From NCBI RefSeq assembly GCF_016798325.1, contig NZ_JAERVO010000008.1:62001-126000 (forward strand): a stretch of 64,000 nucleotides of DNA, given 5' to 3'. The position numbers were made by a program, and so were the translations under genes. Shown here piece after piece: positions 7,871 through 17,207 of the stretch (position 1 is its first letter; every line of letters starts with the position of its first letter). Below the pieces are notes generated by a model that did not search any database, was not told the origin of the DNA, and saw only the letters and a list, made by a program, of their open reading frames with translations. This DNA is from Marinobacter mangrovi. GTDB lineage: Bacteria > Pseudomonadota > Gammaproteobacteria > Pseudomonadales > Oleiphilaceae.

Positions 7871-10027
7871 TCAGTGGCGAACCCGGCCGATGTGGGTCAC
7901 CGCGCGGATGTTGCGCACCCGGCGCATGATCCGGGCCAGGTGCCGGCGGCCGTTGACGTGAACCACCAGACTGACGACGCTCAGCCGCGCATTCTGCTCT
8001 TCCACGTTGATGCGCTCGATATTGCCATCCGCCATGGACACCGCGCTGGCCAACTCGGCAATCACGCCCCGCTGGCGCTCCAGCTCCACGCGCAGCTCCA
8101 CCGAGAACTCATCGGTGATGTCCTTGGCCCATTTCAGGTGGGTCAACGGAGAACGGTCGGCGCCCTTCTCGGGCAGTTTGCGGCAGGTATCGCTGTGGAT
8201 CACCATGCCGGTGCCGGATTCCATCACACCCACTACAGGGTCGCCCGGAATCGGTTTGCAGCAGCTGGCAAAGCGAATGACCATGCCTTCGGTGCCGCGG
8301 ATGGTGATCGTGCCTCGCCCATGATCGTCGGGCTGCAGGCTGACGACGCCCTGATCGGAAGCCGAAACGCTGTCCTGCGCCCCTTCGCCGGTACCGGACA
8401 CCAGTTGGCGGGCGACGATGTAGGCCATGCGATTGCCCAGGCCGATGTCGCTGAGCAGGTCGTCAAAGCTGGACGCCTGATTGTGGTCGCAGACCCGCTG
8501 GCGCTGATCGTCGCCGATATCGCCGAGTTTGTGACCAAAGCCGGCCAGGGATTTCTTGAGCAGGGTCTTGCCCAGTTCCAGCGACTCGGCCTTCTTCTGG
8601 TACTTGAGGAAATGGCGAATGCTGCTGCGGGCCTTGCCGGTCACCACAAAACCAAGCCACGCCGGATTGGGCCGCGCACCCGGTGCGGTGATGACTTCCA
8701 CCGTCTGACCGCTCTGCAGCGGCTGACTCAGGGAGCCCAGGTTGCGATTGATGCGACAGGCCACGCAAGCGTTACCGATATCGGTGTGGATGGCGTAGGC
8801 AAAATCGATCGGCGTGGCGCCGGCCGGCAGCTCAAGGATCTTGCCCTTGGGCGTGAACACGTAGATTTCGTCCGGAAACAGGTCGACCTTGACGTTCTCG
8901 ATGAATTCGAGCGAATCGTCGGTGCGCTCGCGCATCTCCATCAGCCCCTTGACCCAACGATCCACCCGTCGCTGGCTGACTTCCAGCACCGACGAGTTGT
9001 CGTTCTTGTAGAGCCAGTGGGCGGCGATCCCGTTATTGGCGATGTGCTCCATTTCCTCGGTGCGGATCTGGATCTCGATGTTCACGTGCATCCCGAACAG
9101 CGTGGTGTGCAGGGACTGGTAGCCATTGGCCTTGGGCATGGCAATGTAGTCCTTGAAGCGTCCGGGAAGAGGTTTGTAGAGGCTGTGAACGGCGCCGAGG
9201 ATGCGGTAACAGTCGTCGGTGGTGTCGGTGATGATGCGGAAGGCGTAGACATCCATGATTTCATGGAAGGATTTATGCTTGAACTTCATCTTGTTGTAGA
9301 TGCTGTTCAGGTGCTTCTCACGCCCCATGATGCGGCCCGGCAGACCGCGCTCGTTCAGCTTTTCCTCCAGTCGTCCGCGAATCTCGTCGATGATTTCCCG
9401 GTGGCTGCCGCGTAGTGTTTCAACGGCCTTGGAAATGTAGCGCGAACGCATCGGATACAGGAACGAGAACCCCAGATCTTCAAGCTCGGTACACAGACTG
9501 TGCATGCCCAGACGGTTGGCGATCGGCGCGTAGATGTCCAGGGTTTCGGTGGCAATGCGCCGGCGCTTCTCGAACGACATGTGGCCAAGGGTGCGCATGT
9601 TGTGCAACCGGTCGGCCAGCTTCACCAGGATCACCCGGATATCCCGGGCCATGGCCAGGGTCATCTTCTGGAAATTTTCGGCCTGGGCTTCGGCGCGGGA
9701 TCGGAATTCGATCTGGGTCAGCTTGGAAACGCCATCCACCAGGTCCGCGACGGCTTCGCCGAATTGCTCGGACAGCGCGTCCTTGGGAATGCCGGTGTCT
9801 TCGATGACGTCGTGCAGCATGGCGGCCATCAGGCTCTGGTGATCGAGCTTCATGTCCGCGAGGATATTGGCAACGGCGAGCGGATGGGTGATGTAGGGCT
9901 CACCCGAACGACGCATCTGGCCCTCGTGGGCTTGTTCGGCGTAATAGTAGGCCCTTCGCACCTGATTGATGCGAGGTGTATCGAGGTAGGTACTCAGCTG
10001 ATCCGCCAGCGTATCGACGGATGTCAT
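7871..10027 (-). CDS. spoT: Bifunctional (p)ppGpp synthetase/hydrolase SpoT
   Basis: SpoT makes and degrades the stringent-response alarmone ppGpp. The 718-residue protein contains the HD hydrolase domain, with metal ligands in HDVIED (residues 72-77). The synthetase domain carries an RFKD motif (PGRFKDYIAMPK), the RXKD form found in bifunctional enzymes rather than the EXDD form of RelA. A TGS domain (DEIYVFTPKGKILELPAGAT) and a C-terminal ACT domain follow. Both active sites look intact. I used the inner Met (MTSVDTLADQ) because it gives the family N-terminus and has an AGGGGC ribosome-binding site; the longer frame adds 35 residues. The gene follows rpoZ, as in most gammaproteobacteria. 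Confidence 0.96.
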   Translation of the reverse strand: MTSVDTLADQLSTYLDTPRINQVRRAYYYAEQAHEGQMRRSGEPYITHPLAVANILADMKLDHQSLMAAMLHDVIEDTGIPKDALSEQFGEAVADLVDGVSKLTQIEFRSRAEAQAENFQKMTLAMARDIRVILVKLADRLHNMRTLGHMSFEKRRRIATETLDIYAPIANRLGMHSLCTELEDLGFSFLYPMRSRYISKAVETLRGSHREIIDEIRGRLEEKLNERGLPGRIMGREKHLNSIYNKMKFKHKSFHEIMDVYAFRIITDTTDDCYRILGAVHSLYKPLPGRFKDYIAMPKANGYQSLHTTLFGMHVNIEIQIRTEEMEHIANNGIAAHWLYKNDNSSVLEVSQRRVDRWVKGLMEMRERTDDSLEFIENVKVDLFPDEIYVFTPKGKILELPAGATPIDFAYAIHTDIGNACVACRINRNLGSLSQPLQSGQTVEVITAPGARPNPAWLGFVVTGKARSSIRHFLKYQKKAESLELGKTLLKKSLAGFGHKLGDIGDDQRQRVCDHNQASSFDDLLSDIGLGNRMAYIVARQLVSGTGEGAQDSVSASDQGVVSLQPDDHGRGTITIRGTEGMVIRFASCCKPIPGDPVVGVMESGTGMVIHSDTCRKLPEKGADRSPLTHLKWAKDITDEFSVELRVELERQRGVIAELASAVSMADGNIERINVEEQNARLSVVSLVVHVNGRRHLARIMRRVRNIRAVTHIGRVRH

Positions 10028-10113
10028 CGCCGTAGCCCCTGCTGACACTGCGCCTCCAGAGACGTTAGGGGAATGCCCGTTGTTCGAACCGGCGATTCCG
10101 CATGAAACTCCGA

Positions 10114-10143
10114 CAAAAAAACCCGAATGCATTACACCCGGGT
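10114..10143 (-). terminator. Possible intrinsic terminator after rpoZ
   Basis: On the minus strand a five-base stem (ACCCG/CGGGT) with a long loop is followed directly by a run of seven T residues. The short stem makes it a weak terminator, consistent with partial read-through from rpoZ into spoT. Confidence 0.45.
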
Positions 10144-10234
10144 CTTCCGTTGCCCTGCCAGGACCGTTCGCTTATAACGACCCTGTAGTCTCTACTATAA
10201 GAGCAGCAGCGCAGATTTCAATGCGACTGAAGAC

Positions 10235-10447
10235 TTACTCTTCGTCGTCCTGCTCGACGAGCGCCTTGTCCACTTTGCCTTCCGCGATTTCGCGCAGGGC
10301 GAGAACCGTCGGCTTGTCGTTTTCTTCCGGCACCATCGGCTCATGGCCCTTGGTGGCGATCTGACGAGCCCGTTTGCTTGCCAGCATAACCAGTTCAAAG
10401 CGGTTATCGACGTGATCCAGACAGTCTTCAACAGTGACTCGTGCCAT
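10235..10447 (-). CDS. rpoZ: RNA polymerase omega subunit
   Basis: Omega stabilises the beta' subunit of RNA polymerase and forms part of a ppGpp binding site. The 70-residue protein begins [20 protein letters not shown], nearly invariant in gammaproteobacteria, and contains ASKRARQI and a helical acidic tail. The start is set by this family N-terminus; the longer frame adds 20 unsupported residues. It lies between gmk and spoT, the classical order, which links omega, GMP supply and alarmone synthesis in one region. Confidence 0.96.
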   Translation of the reverse strand: MARVTVEDCLDHVDNRFELVMLASKRARQIATKGHEPMVPEENDKPTVLALREIAEGKVDKALVEQDDEE

Positions 10448-10563
10448 AAATTCCCCGAAAACGAAAATAATGTGATTGGATAACAGTTGCCCCGGCCCGG
10501 TTATCACGGGTCGCGCCGTCCGGAGCCGCCCTCAGGCAGACCGCGCAGTATAAACGGAAATGC

Positions 10564-11229
<666 letters not shown>

Positions 11230-11313
11230 TCAAGATGACTGAATAAGAATAACGAGAGGCGCCGCATTATACGGAGATTGACGATCTTCGACACCTTTGA
11301 CGGACCAAGCGCC

Positions 11314-12180
11314 CTATTCGACGTTCTGGACCTGCTCCCGCATCTGCTCGATCAAGACCTTCAGGTTGACGGCGATACGGGTGACATCGGCATCGATGGA
11401 CTTGCTGCTCAACGTGTTGGCTTCCCGGTTGAGCTCCTGCATCAGGAAGTCGAGCCGACGACCGATGGGCTTGCTTGACTTGAGGGTGTCGCGTACTTCG
11501 CTGACGTGGGCATCGAGGCGATCCAACTCCTCCGCCACGTCGGACTTCTGCGCCAGCATCACCATTTCCTGGGACAGGCGATCGGGATCGAGCTCCACCT
11601 GCGCCGCCGCAAAGCGATCCTTCAGATTCTGAGCCTGCTGCTCCAGCAGTTCCGGCATCCGTTGACGCACGACCGCCACCGACTCCGACATCTCGGTGAG
11701 GCGGTTGTCGAACAGCGGCTGCAGGCGCTCGCCCTCGCGTTCGCGGACCAAGACCAGCTCGTTGACGGTCTCCTCAAACAGGGTCTTGGCCGCCGTCTTC
11801 ACGGGCGCCATATCCTGCTGCGCCGACTCCAGCACGCCCGGCCAGCGCAGGATATCGAGCGCGTTGATGTGGGCCGGGTTATCCAGGATCCGGTTGATCT
11901 GGTTGGCCGCTTCGTTGACTTCCTCAGCCAGCGGCAGGTTGACTTCGAGCCCGCCGGCGACGTTCTCGGCCAGCTGCAGGCGCATGCCAATCTCGACCTT
12001 GCCGCGGCCAAGGCGCTGACGCAAGGATTCGCGGAATCCGTTCTCCAGTTCCCGCAGGGTTTCCGGCAGCCGAAACGAGGGCTCCAGGTAGCGATGATTC
12101 ACGGCCCGCATTTCGCAGGTCAGCGAGCCCCACTCCCCCTCAGTGTCTTTGCGCGCGAAGGCGGTCATGCTTCGGATCAT
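11314..12180 (-). CDS. yicC: YicC family endoribonuclease
   Basis: This 288-residue protein begins MIRSMTAFARKDTEGEWGSL, the signature YicC N-terminus, and ends with MREQVQNVE, matching the conserved C-terminal MREQVQNIE. YicC proteins have been shown to be RNases and to affect sRNA stability in E. coli. The middle is strongly helical (DUF1732-type). The start at 12180 has a GGAG ribosome-binding site six bases upstream; the longer frame adds 29 unsupported residues. It is divergent from rph, another RNA-processing enzyme, and upstream of gmk, a widely conserved arrangement. Confidence 0.95.
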   Translation of the reverse strand: MIRSMTAFARKDTEGEWGSLTCEMRAVNHRYLEPSFRLPETLRELENGFRESLRQRLGRGKVEIGMRLQLAENVAGGLEVNLPLAEEVNEAANQINRILDNPAHINALDILRWPGVLESAQQDMAPVKTAAKTLFEETVNELVLVREREGERLQPLFDNRLTEMSESVAVVRQRMPELLEQQAQNLKDRFAAAQVELDPDRLSQEMVMLAQKSDVAEELDRLDAHVSEVRDTLKSSKPIGRRLDFLMQELNREANTLSSKSIDADVTRIAVNLKVLIEQMREQVQNVE

Positions 12181-12358
12181 GAAAACTCCGGACTGTCGTT
12201 GACGTTGATGTATTCTAGCAGCCTGTTCGCGGCAACCGCGAACGCTCTGCGTCGACGCCCCCGCCATGGTACACTGAGCGGCTTCTCAACAGCCCGACAA
12301 CCGGCCCATGCGGCCTGTCCGGGCCAGATCCTTTCATTCAACCAATACAGGAATCGGT

Positions 12359-13075
12359 ATGCGACCCAGTGGACGATCCCCTGAACAGACGCGCGACATC
12401 CGAATCACCCGCCACTACACCAAGCACGCGGAAGGTTCGGTCCTGATCGAGTTCGGTGACACCAAACTGATCTGCACGGCCTCGGTCGAGAACAACGTGC
12501 CCCGCTTCCTCAAAGGCGCCGGCAAAGGCTGGATTACGGCCGAATACGGTATGCTGCCCCGCTCCACCGGCAGCCGCATGGGGCGGGAAGCGGCCCGTGG
12601 CAAACAGGGTGGACGCACGGTCGAGATCCAGCGTCTGATCGGCCGCTCCCTGCGCGCCGCCGTTGACCTGAGCAAGCTGGGCGAGCACACCATTACCATC
12701 GACTGTGATGTGATCCAGGCCGATGGCGGCACTCGTACCGCGGCGATCACCGGCGGCTGCGTGGCCCTGGTCGATGCGCTGAACCACCTGGTGGAAAAAG
12801 GCCGCCTGAAAGCCTCGCCGCTGGTGCAGATGGTGGGCGCGATTTCCGTCGGCGTCTTTGACGGCACGCCGGTGGCGGACCTCGACTACGCTGAGGACTC
12901 CACGGCTGAAACCGACATGAACGTCATCATGACCGATCGCGGCGGTTTCATTGAAATTCAGGGCACTGCCGAAGGCGCGCCGTTCGATCGGGACGAGCTG
13001 GACAACATGCTGGCCCTGGCCAAGCAGAGCATCGAGCACCTGTTCGAACTGCAGAAGGCAGCGCTGGAGGGGTAA
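12359..13075 (+). CDS. rph: Ribonuclease PH
   Basis: RNase PH is a phosphate-dependent 3'-5' exoribonuclease that trims tRNA 3' ends and degrades structured RNA. The 238-residue length is exactly typical. It begins [18 protein letters not shown] and shows [35 protein letters not shown] and [18 protein letters not shown], all family hallmarks including the phosphate-binding Arg and catalytic Asp regions. The AGGA ribosome-binding site eight bases before the ATG fixes the start. In Pseudomonas, rph, crc and pyrE are also neighbours. A strong bidirectional terminator separates rph from crc. Confidence 0.97.
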   Translation: MRPSGRSPEQTRDIRITRHYTKHAEGSVLIEFGDTKLICTASVENNVPRFLKGAGKGWITAEYGMLPRSTGSRMGREAARGKQGGRTVEIQRLIGRSLRAAVDLSKLGEHTITIDCDVIQADGGTRTAAITGGCVALVDALNHLVEKGRLKASPLVQMVGAISVGVFDGTPVADLDYAEDSTAETDMNVIMTDRGGFIEIQGTAEGAPFDRDELDNMLALAKQSIEHLFELQKAALEG

Positions 13076-13091
13076 CCAAAGCCCTCAATGC

Positions 13092-13121
13092 AAAAAGGCC
13101 AGCGATTGCTGGCCTTTTTTT
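13092..13121. terminator. Bidirectional intrinsic terminator between rph and crc
   Basis: GGCCAGC (13097-13103) and GCTGGCC (13108-13114) form a stem with a four-base loop. It is flanked by five A residues on the left and seven T residues on the right. It can therefore end transcription of rph on the plus strand and of crc on the minus strand. Confidence 0.9.
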
Positions 13122-13149
13122 GTATCCGATCCCGATGGGAGTGAATCCC

Positions 13150-13959
13150 TCAGAACCCGATATCAATGTCGTAATCGATAATGACCGGGGCGTGGTCGGA
13201 AAAACGGGTCTCGTCGTCGATCCAGCCCGCAGTGATGGTCTTGCGGATGCCCGGCGTCGCCAGTTGGTAGTCCGTCCGCCAGCCGGCATGCTGGCGCCAG
13301 CCTTCGGCCCATTCCGGCCACCAGGTGAACTGATCCCCTTCCTTGTTGACTTCGCGGAAGGCATCGACACAGCCCATTTCGTCAAACAGACGGTCCAGCC
13401 ACGCACGTTCATGGGGCAGGAAACCGGACACATCCAGTTTGTGGTAACGCGGGCTGGTATCGGTAACATGATGCGCCGTCTGCAGGTTGGCGCAGAAGAT
13501 AAACTGACGACGCTTGCGCAGGGTTTTCTGCATGTGCTGGCCGAACGCTTCCATGAAGTCGTCCTTGTGATCGAGCACCGTCAGATCGTTCTCGTCGCTG
13601 ATCAGTTCTTCTTCCCGACCCAGTGCACTGGGTGCCAGGACGCAGGCCACGCTGACCTTGTCGAAATCCGCCTGGATAAAGCGGCCTTCCCGATCCGCCA
13701 TTTCGTTGGCGAACCCATAAATAATGGCCTTGGGAAAATGACGGGTGTAGATGCCGACGCCGCCGTATTCCGTTTCCTCACCATCAATAAAATAGGCTTC
13801 ATAGCCTTCGGGTACGTAGCGGGGATCATCAAATTCATAGACCCGCATGCGGTGATCCTGAACGCAGACCACGTCTGCATCCTGACCCGCCAGCCAGTCG
13901 AAGAAACCCCGGTCAATAGCCTGCGCAAGGCCGTTGACGCTGATTGATACTACCCGCAT
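13150..13959 (-). CDS. crc: Catabolite repression control protein Crc (nuclease-inactive ExoIII fold)
   Basis: The 269-residue protein has the exonuclease III/endonuclease fold but with key catalytic residues altered. The metal-binding Glu of ExoIII is Asp35 (VCVQDHR), and the GDxN motif reads CANL (residues 156-159). The C-terminal SDHAP histidine motif is kept. This pattern, the REVNKEGDQFTWWP segment and the position divergent from pyrE match Crc of Pseudomonas. Crc has no nuclease activity and works with Hfq on A-rich mRNA targets in carbon catabolite repression. An AGGGAA ribosome-binding site precedes the ATG. Automatic annotation would probably call it exodeoxyribonuclease III. Target binding is inferred from homology only. 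Confidence 0.88.
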   Translation of the reverse strand: MRVVSISVNGLAQAIDRGFFDWLAGQDADVVCVQDHRMRVYEFDDPRYVPEGYEAYFIDGEETEYGGVGIYTRHFPKAIIYGFANEMADREGRFIQADFDKVSVACVLAPSALGREEELISDENDLTVLDHKDDFMEAFGQHMQKTLRKRRQFIFCANLQTAHHVTDTSPRYHKLDVSGFLPHERAWLDRLFDEMGCVDAFREVNKEGDQFTWWPEWAEGWRQHAGWRTDYQLATPGIRKTITAGWIDDETRFSDHAPVIIDYDIDIGF

Positions 13960-14039
13960 AGATGTTCCCTGAAACGTTTGTGTGTATGATACCGTTTTTA
14001 CGCCGTTTTGAAAGAATCCACCCCGCCAGAATGCTTGCC

Positions 14040-14678
14040 ATGCACGACTATCAACGCGATTTCATCGAATTTGCCATCCGCCGTGACGTCCTCCGTTTCG
14101 GGGAGTTCACACTCAAGTCCGGACGCAGGAGTCCCTACTTCTTCAACGCTGGCCTGTTCAATACGGGGTCGGATTTGCTTCAGCTCGGGCGTGCCTATGC
14201 GTCTGCCCTGCAAAATAGCGGCCTGAATTATGACATTCTCTTCGGGCCTGCCTATAAGGGCATTCCGTTGGCCGCCGCTGCAGCCATGTCGCTGGCGGAA
14301 ACCGGCGACGACCGGCCCTATGCGTTCAACCGCAAAGAGAAAAAAGATCACGGAGAGGGCGGCAACATTGTTGGCGCACCATTAAAGGGCAAAGTCCTGA
14401 TTATCGACGACGTGATCACCGCCGGCACCGCCATTCGCGAGTCCATCGACATCATTCGTGACGCCGGTGCCGAACCGGCCGGCGTTCTGATCGCCCTCGA
14501 CCGGCAGGAACGCGGCCAGGGTGAGCTCTCGGCTATCCAGGAAGTCGAGGCCGAATTCAACCTGCCGGTGGTCAGCATCATTCAACTGGATCAGGTCATC
14601 CGCTATCTCGCCGACCGGCCTGACTTCCAGGAAAACGCGCGCAAGGTGGCCGAGTACCGGGACCAGTACGGCATCTGA
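14040..14678 (+). CDS. pyrE: Orotate phosphoribosyltransferase
   Basis: PyrE joins orotate to PRPP to make OMP in pyrimidine synthesis. The 212-residue protein begins [20 protein letters not shown], matching the family N-terminus. It contains [18 protein letters not shown], the [11 protein letters not shown] loop and the PRPP-binding motif [13 protein letters not shown]. The longer frame from 13962 and a Met at 14031 are possible but give atypical N-termini. It is divergent from crc, the arrangement seen in pseudomonads. No pyrimidine-sensing leader is obvious in the short spacer. Confidence 0.96.
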   Translation: MHDYQRDFIEFAIRRDVLRFGEFTLKSGRRSPYFFNAGLFNTGSDLLQLGRAYASALQNSGLNYDILFGPAYKGIPLAAAAAMSLAETGDDRPYAFNRKEKKDHGEGGNIVGAPLKGKVLIIDDVITAGTAIRESIDIIRDAGAEPAGVLIALDRQERGQGELSAIQEVEAEFNLPVVSIIQLDQVIRYLADRPDFQENARKVAEYRDQYGI

Positions 14679-14813
14679 TGATGGCGGCCGGGTGTCGTCC
14701 GGAAGCGGTGCAAACCGGTCAGCTACCATTTTTTACAATGCTTGCCGACAGGTCTGTTATGCTGCGGACATCCCGTGGATTACTGGCGCTGTAAACTGGT
14801 GAATCAAGCCTTT

Positions 14814-15470
14814 ATGAAACACCTTCCGCAACTCGCGATTGCCGCCCTGCTTTGTACCGCTCTGGGGACTGCCCAGGCGGGTACCATGTATCGTTATAAA
14901 GACGATAACGGGCGGACCGTGATCAGCAATACCGTTCCTTCCGACGCTTCCAGGCGCGGCTATCAAATCCTCAACTCCCAGGGCCGCGTGGAAAAGACCG
15001 TTGATCCGGCGCCGACCGACGAGGAGATCGCCAAGCGCGCCAAACAACAGCAGCAGGAACAACGCGCCGAAAGCCAGCGTGAAGCGGACGCCCAGCTACT
15101 GCGCACCTACAGCCACCCGGATGACGCCGTCCGCGCCCTGCGCCGCAAGCTGCAGGAGCTGCAGAGCCTGGTTCAACTCAAGCGCGGTAACATCGCTGTC
15201 CTGGACAGCCAGTTGCAGGAACAACAGAGCAAGGCCGCCGATCTGGAGCGCGCCGGTCGGGACGTCCCGGAGAACCTGACCACCCGCATCGAACGACTGC
15301 AATCCCAGAAACGGGACATCGAGCAGGAAATCCGGCAACAGAACATGGAAACCGACCGGATCCGCCGCACCTTCGAGAACAAGATAGAGCGGCTGGAGAC
15401 CCTGACCGGGGAGAAGCGCTCGCTGGAACTCACACCAAGCGACACGGCGGCCAACACCGACGCCCAGTAG
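14814..15470 (+). CDS. Secreted DUF4124 protein with a long coiled coil
   Basis: This 218-residue protein has a cleavable signal peptide (cleavage expected near ALGTAQA, residue 23). A DUF4124 motif follows (MYRYKDDNGRTVISNTVPSD, about residues 25-44), a short beta-rich unit common in gammaproteobacterial envelope proteins. From about residue 65 to the end it is charged and Gln-rich with heptad character, a probable coiled coil. It is therefore a periplasmic protein of unknown function, perhaps structural. It stands alone behind pyrE and ends at a strong bidirectional terminator. Confidence 0.8.
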   Translation: MKHLPQLAIAALLCTALGTAQAGTMYRYKDDNGRTVISNTVPSDASRRGYQILNSQGRVEKTVDPAPTDEEIAKRAKQQQQEQRAESQREADAQLLRTYSHPDDAVRALRRKLQELQSLVQLKRGNIAVLDSQLQEQQSKAADLERAGRDVPENLTTRIERLQSQKRDIEQEIRQQNMETDRIRRTFENKIERLETLTGEKRSLELTPSDTAANTDAQ

Positions 15471-15493
15471 CCGGACGGCTAATCTCCAGATAC

Positions 15494-15523
15494 AAAAAAG
15501 GGTCGCTTGAGCGACCCTTTTTT
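15494..15523. terminator. Bidirectional intrinsic terminator
   Basis: GGGTCGC (15500-15506) pairs with GCGACCC (15511-15517) around TTGA. The A-run lies on the left and six T residues on the right, so it serves both converging genes (the DUF4124 gene and the 15543 gene). Confidence 0.9.
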
Positions 15524-15542
15524 GCAGAGCGATCCGTCAACC

Positions 15543-15956
15543 TCAGGCAGAGGCTGTCGCGGATTTCTTGGCCGTGCTGGTCTTGCGGGTCGTGGTCTTC
15601 TTGGCCGTGCTGGTGGTGGACTTCTTCACCGCCTTGGCCTGGTTGGAGACCTCGTCCGCCGCTTCGGATACGGACTCAGCGCCTTCGGCTGTTTCCTTCT
15701 CGATCTTCGCGACCAGATCCGCAGCAAAGCTGCCGACACGACTGTTCAGACTGCGCAGCTGAGTGAACAGGCTGCCGCTGTAATCGTCGTAGCGCTTACG
15801 CAGTGACTTCACGCTGTATTCGCGCGCTTCCGCTTCCAGCTTCTCGGCATACTCGAACGGCTTGGAAGCCAGCTTCTTCTGGCGCTCTTCAGCCGCGTTG
15901 ATGCCCTTTTCCACAATCTCCTGGATCTGTTCCTGGTAACTTTTCAGTTTACCCAT
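15543..15956 (-). CDS. Small helical protein with a histone H1-like lysine-rich tail
   Basis: The 137-residue protein begins MGKLKSYQEQIQEIVEKGIN and is predicted helical through about residue 105. It ends in a low-complexity Lys/Thr/Ala/Ser tail (KKSTTSTAKKTTTRKTSTAKK) like those of bacterial histone H1-like and PhaF/AlgP-type proteins. Such tails bind DNA without sequence specificity, and the helical part recalls phasins, so a nucleoid- or granule-associated role is possible but not shown. The start is supported by GGAGAGG upstream and the family-like N-terminus; the longer frame adds 33 residues. Its upstream spacer carries the TGTTCA repeats described separately. Confidence 0.65.
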   Translation of the reverse strand: MGKLKSYQEQIQEIVEKGINAAEERQKKLASKPFEYAEKLEAEAREYSVKSLRKRYDDYSGSLFTQLRSLNSRVGSFAADLVAKIEKETAEGAESVSEAADEVSNQAKAVKKSTTSTAKKTTTRKTSTAKKSATASA

Positions 15957-16383
15957 TTTGGTGCCTCTCCATTGCTTGTACGACTTGGTTGCGACTGGCG
16001 GCGGGTGGTTATCCCGCCAGGCCAATTTCATTAACAACACGGACAGTACGCACAAAAATTAGAATAATCATACTAAGCCGAAGATTAAGAGGACCGCCGC
16101 TAACCAACTGGCGTAAATACAACTTCCGGCGAAAAGTGAACACCTGTTCAAAAAACCTACAAAATGTTCACTTGAGACGACGGGGACCATCCGCATAATG
16201 ACCGCGATCGGATGTACGAGGATGGAGTCTTCTCCGCAGTGCCTCTTGAGGGGATTTTCATTAAGCGACGAAGGACGTCGTCGCAGAACAGTGAGTCGTC
16301 CCTAGAAAGAGAGCTCGCCCAAGCGGGCCATGTTCAATCAGCTAAGGAGCGCAATTTAGGCTCCAGAAACGTCAGGTATATCA
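15957..16383. other. 427-base spacer, less GC-rich than its surroundings
   Basis: No convincing gene is present; an 84-residue plus-strand frame at 16212 has no ribosome-binding site and overlaps the lipoprotein gene. The left half is visibly poorer in GC than neighbouring DNA. It holds the inverted repeats at 16134-16173. Divergent promoters for the 15956 gene and the 16384 lipoprotein must lie here, but no clear -35/-10 pair stands out. Confidence 0.5.
16134..16173. promoter_or_regulatory. TGTTCA inverted-repeat cluster, possible operator
   Basis: AAGTGAACA (16134-16142) is the exact inverse of TGTTCACTT (16165-16173). Inside it, TGAACA-CC-TGTTCA (16137-16150) is a perfect palindrome with a two-base centre. 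There are thus three copies of one six-base half-site in 40 bases, in the spacer between two divergent genes. This looks like a binding site for a dimeric regulator. Which regulator cannot be told. Confidence 0.5.
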
Positions 16384-16818
16384 ATGAACTACACAACGCC
16401 AAGCCGGCCTCGGCACGTCCTTCTTTTGTCTTTCATTTTTGCGACCCTGTTTCTCACCGGCTGTAAGGGTGGCGGTTCTTCCTCGGATTCAGCTTACAAA
16501 TCATCCTCGAACACCTCCGACAATGCGGTCGCGCTGAGCGAACCCCGTGAAGCCGCGACGTCCAATCTGCAATGGGCTGCCCCAGCCACACGTGCGGACG
16601 GGTCAAAGCTTTACGTGGGCGAGATCAGCGGCTATCGGATCTACTACAAGCTGAAGTACCAGGATGCGTATCAATCCATCAAAGTCAGCGGCTCAGACGA
16701 AACCAGCTTCCCGCTGAAAGACTTTGAACCGGGAGCCTATGAATTTTCCGTGTCCACCGTCGACACCGATGGCCTGGAAAGCCAGCCGTCACAGGTCATT
16801 GCGGTCAATATCATCTAA
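16384..16818 (+). CDS. Fibronectin type III-like lipoprotein
   Basis: The 144-residue protein carries a signal peptide with lipobox LTGC (residues 24-27), so it should be an acylated lipoprotein anchored at Cys27. A Ser/Gly-rich linker follows. The C-terminal ~85 residues form one fibronectin type III-like domain: NLQWAAPATRADGS, then ISGYRIYYK, and a YEFSVSTVDTDGLES strand pair typical of such domains. The function is probably surface or matrix interaction. It is a single gene flanked by a strong hairpin downstream and the repeat-bearing spacer upstream, which suggests an accessory gene. Confidence 0.72.
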   Translation: MNYTTPSRPRHVLLLSFIFATLFLTGCKGGGSSSDSAYKSSSNTSDNAVALSEPREAATSNLQWAAPATRADGSKLYVGEISGYRIYYKLKYQDAYQSIKVSGSDETSFPLKDFEPGAYEFSVSTVDTDGLESQPSQVIAVNII

Positions 16819-16823
16819 CGGCC

Positions 16824-16857
16824 CCATCCCGACCGGTTAATCGACCGGTCGGGATGG
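16824..16857. terminator. Strong 14-bp hairpin between converging genes
   Basis: Bases 16824-16837 pair perfectly with 16844-16857 around a six-base loop. No T-run follows on either strand, so it is either a terminator that relies on stem strength or an mRNA-stabilising hairpin shared by the lipoprotein gene and the DUF2782 gene. Confidence 0.55.
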
Positions 16858-16883
16858 CCAGCCCCCGAGAGTCTTCCGCTTTT

Positions 16884-17207
16884 TCACCACTGGAAGAGAA
16901 TCCACTTGGGAACCACCAGCTGCGAACCATCCTGGCGTATAAATCCGCCCCCATCGGCCGGCACCAGGTAATAGACCGGTCCGACCTTCGGCTTCACTCG
17001 AATTTCCTTGAGCTCTCCGTTAACGCGGTACTCGTAGTACGTTGCCTCTTTCCCCGGCCGGATCACCACTTCCGGGGCATCCGCCGATGGCTGGTATTCC
17101 GAGGCCCGAACCGGAGCCTGTTGCTGCGGCTGTTCTTCCTCGGCCTGGACCTGGGCACTTAATACAGCGGCCATGGCGGCCACCAGCAGGGCGATTGGTT
17201 TTTTCAT
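16884..17207 (-). CDS. Secreted DUF2782 family protein
   Basis: This 107-residue protein has a signal peptide (MKKPIALLVAAMAAVLSAQVQA) and a small mature domain with VVIRPGKEATYYEYRVNG and IRVKPKVGPVYYLV. This matches the gammaproteobacterial DUF2782 family, periplasmic proteins of unknown function. In pseudomonads the gene lies divergent from polA, exactly as here, which supports the call. The start was chosen at the signal-peptide Met with AAGG upstream; the longer frame adds 30 residues from the polA side. Confidence 0.82.
   Translation of the reverse strand: MKKPIALLVAAMAAVLSAQVQAEEEQPQQQAPVRASEYQPSADAPEVVIRPGKEATYYEYRVNGELKEIRVKPKVGPVYYLVPADGGGFIRQDGSQLVVPKWILFQW

Noticed and set aside
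7874..9415. 513-residue plus-strand frame opposite spoT
   Set aside because: Antisense shadow of spoT; no domain resemblance.
16137..16150. SOS box (LexA site)
   Set aside because: GAAC-N4-GTTC fits Gram-positive LexA, but gammaproteobacterial LexA uses CTGT-N8-ACAG, and the flanking genes are not SOS genes.
16212..16466. 84-residue frame overlapping the lipoprotein start
   Set aside because: No ribosome-binding site, and it overlaps the lipoprotein signal peptide in another frame.
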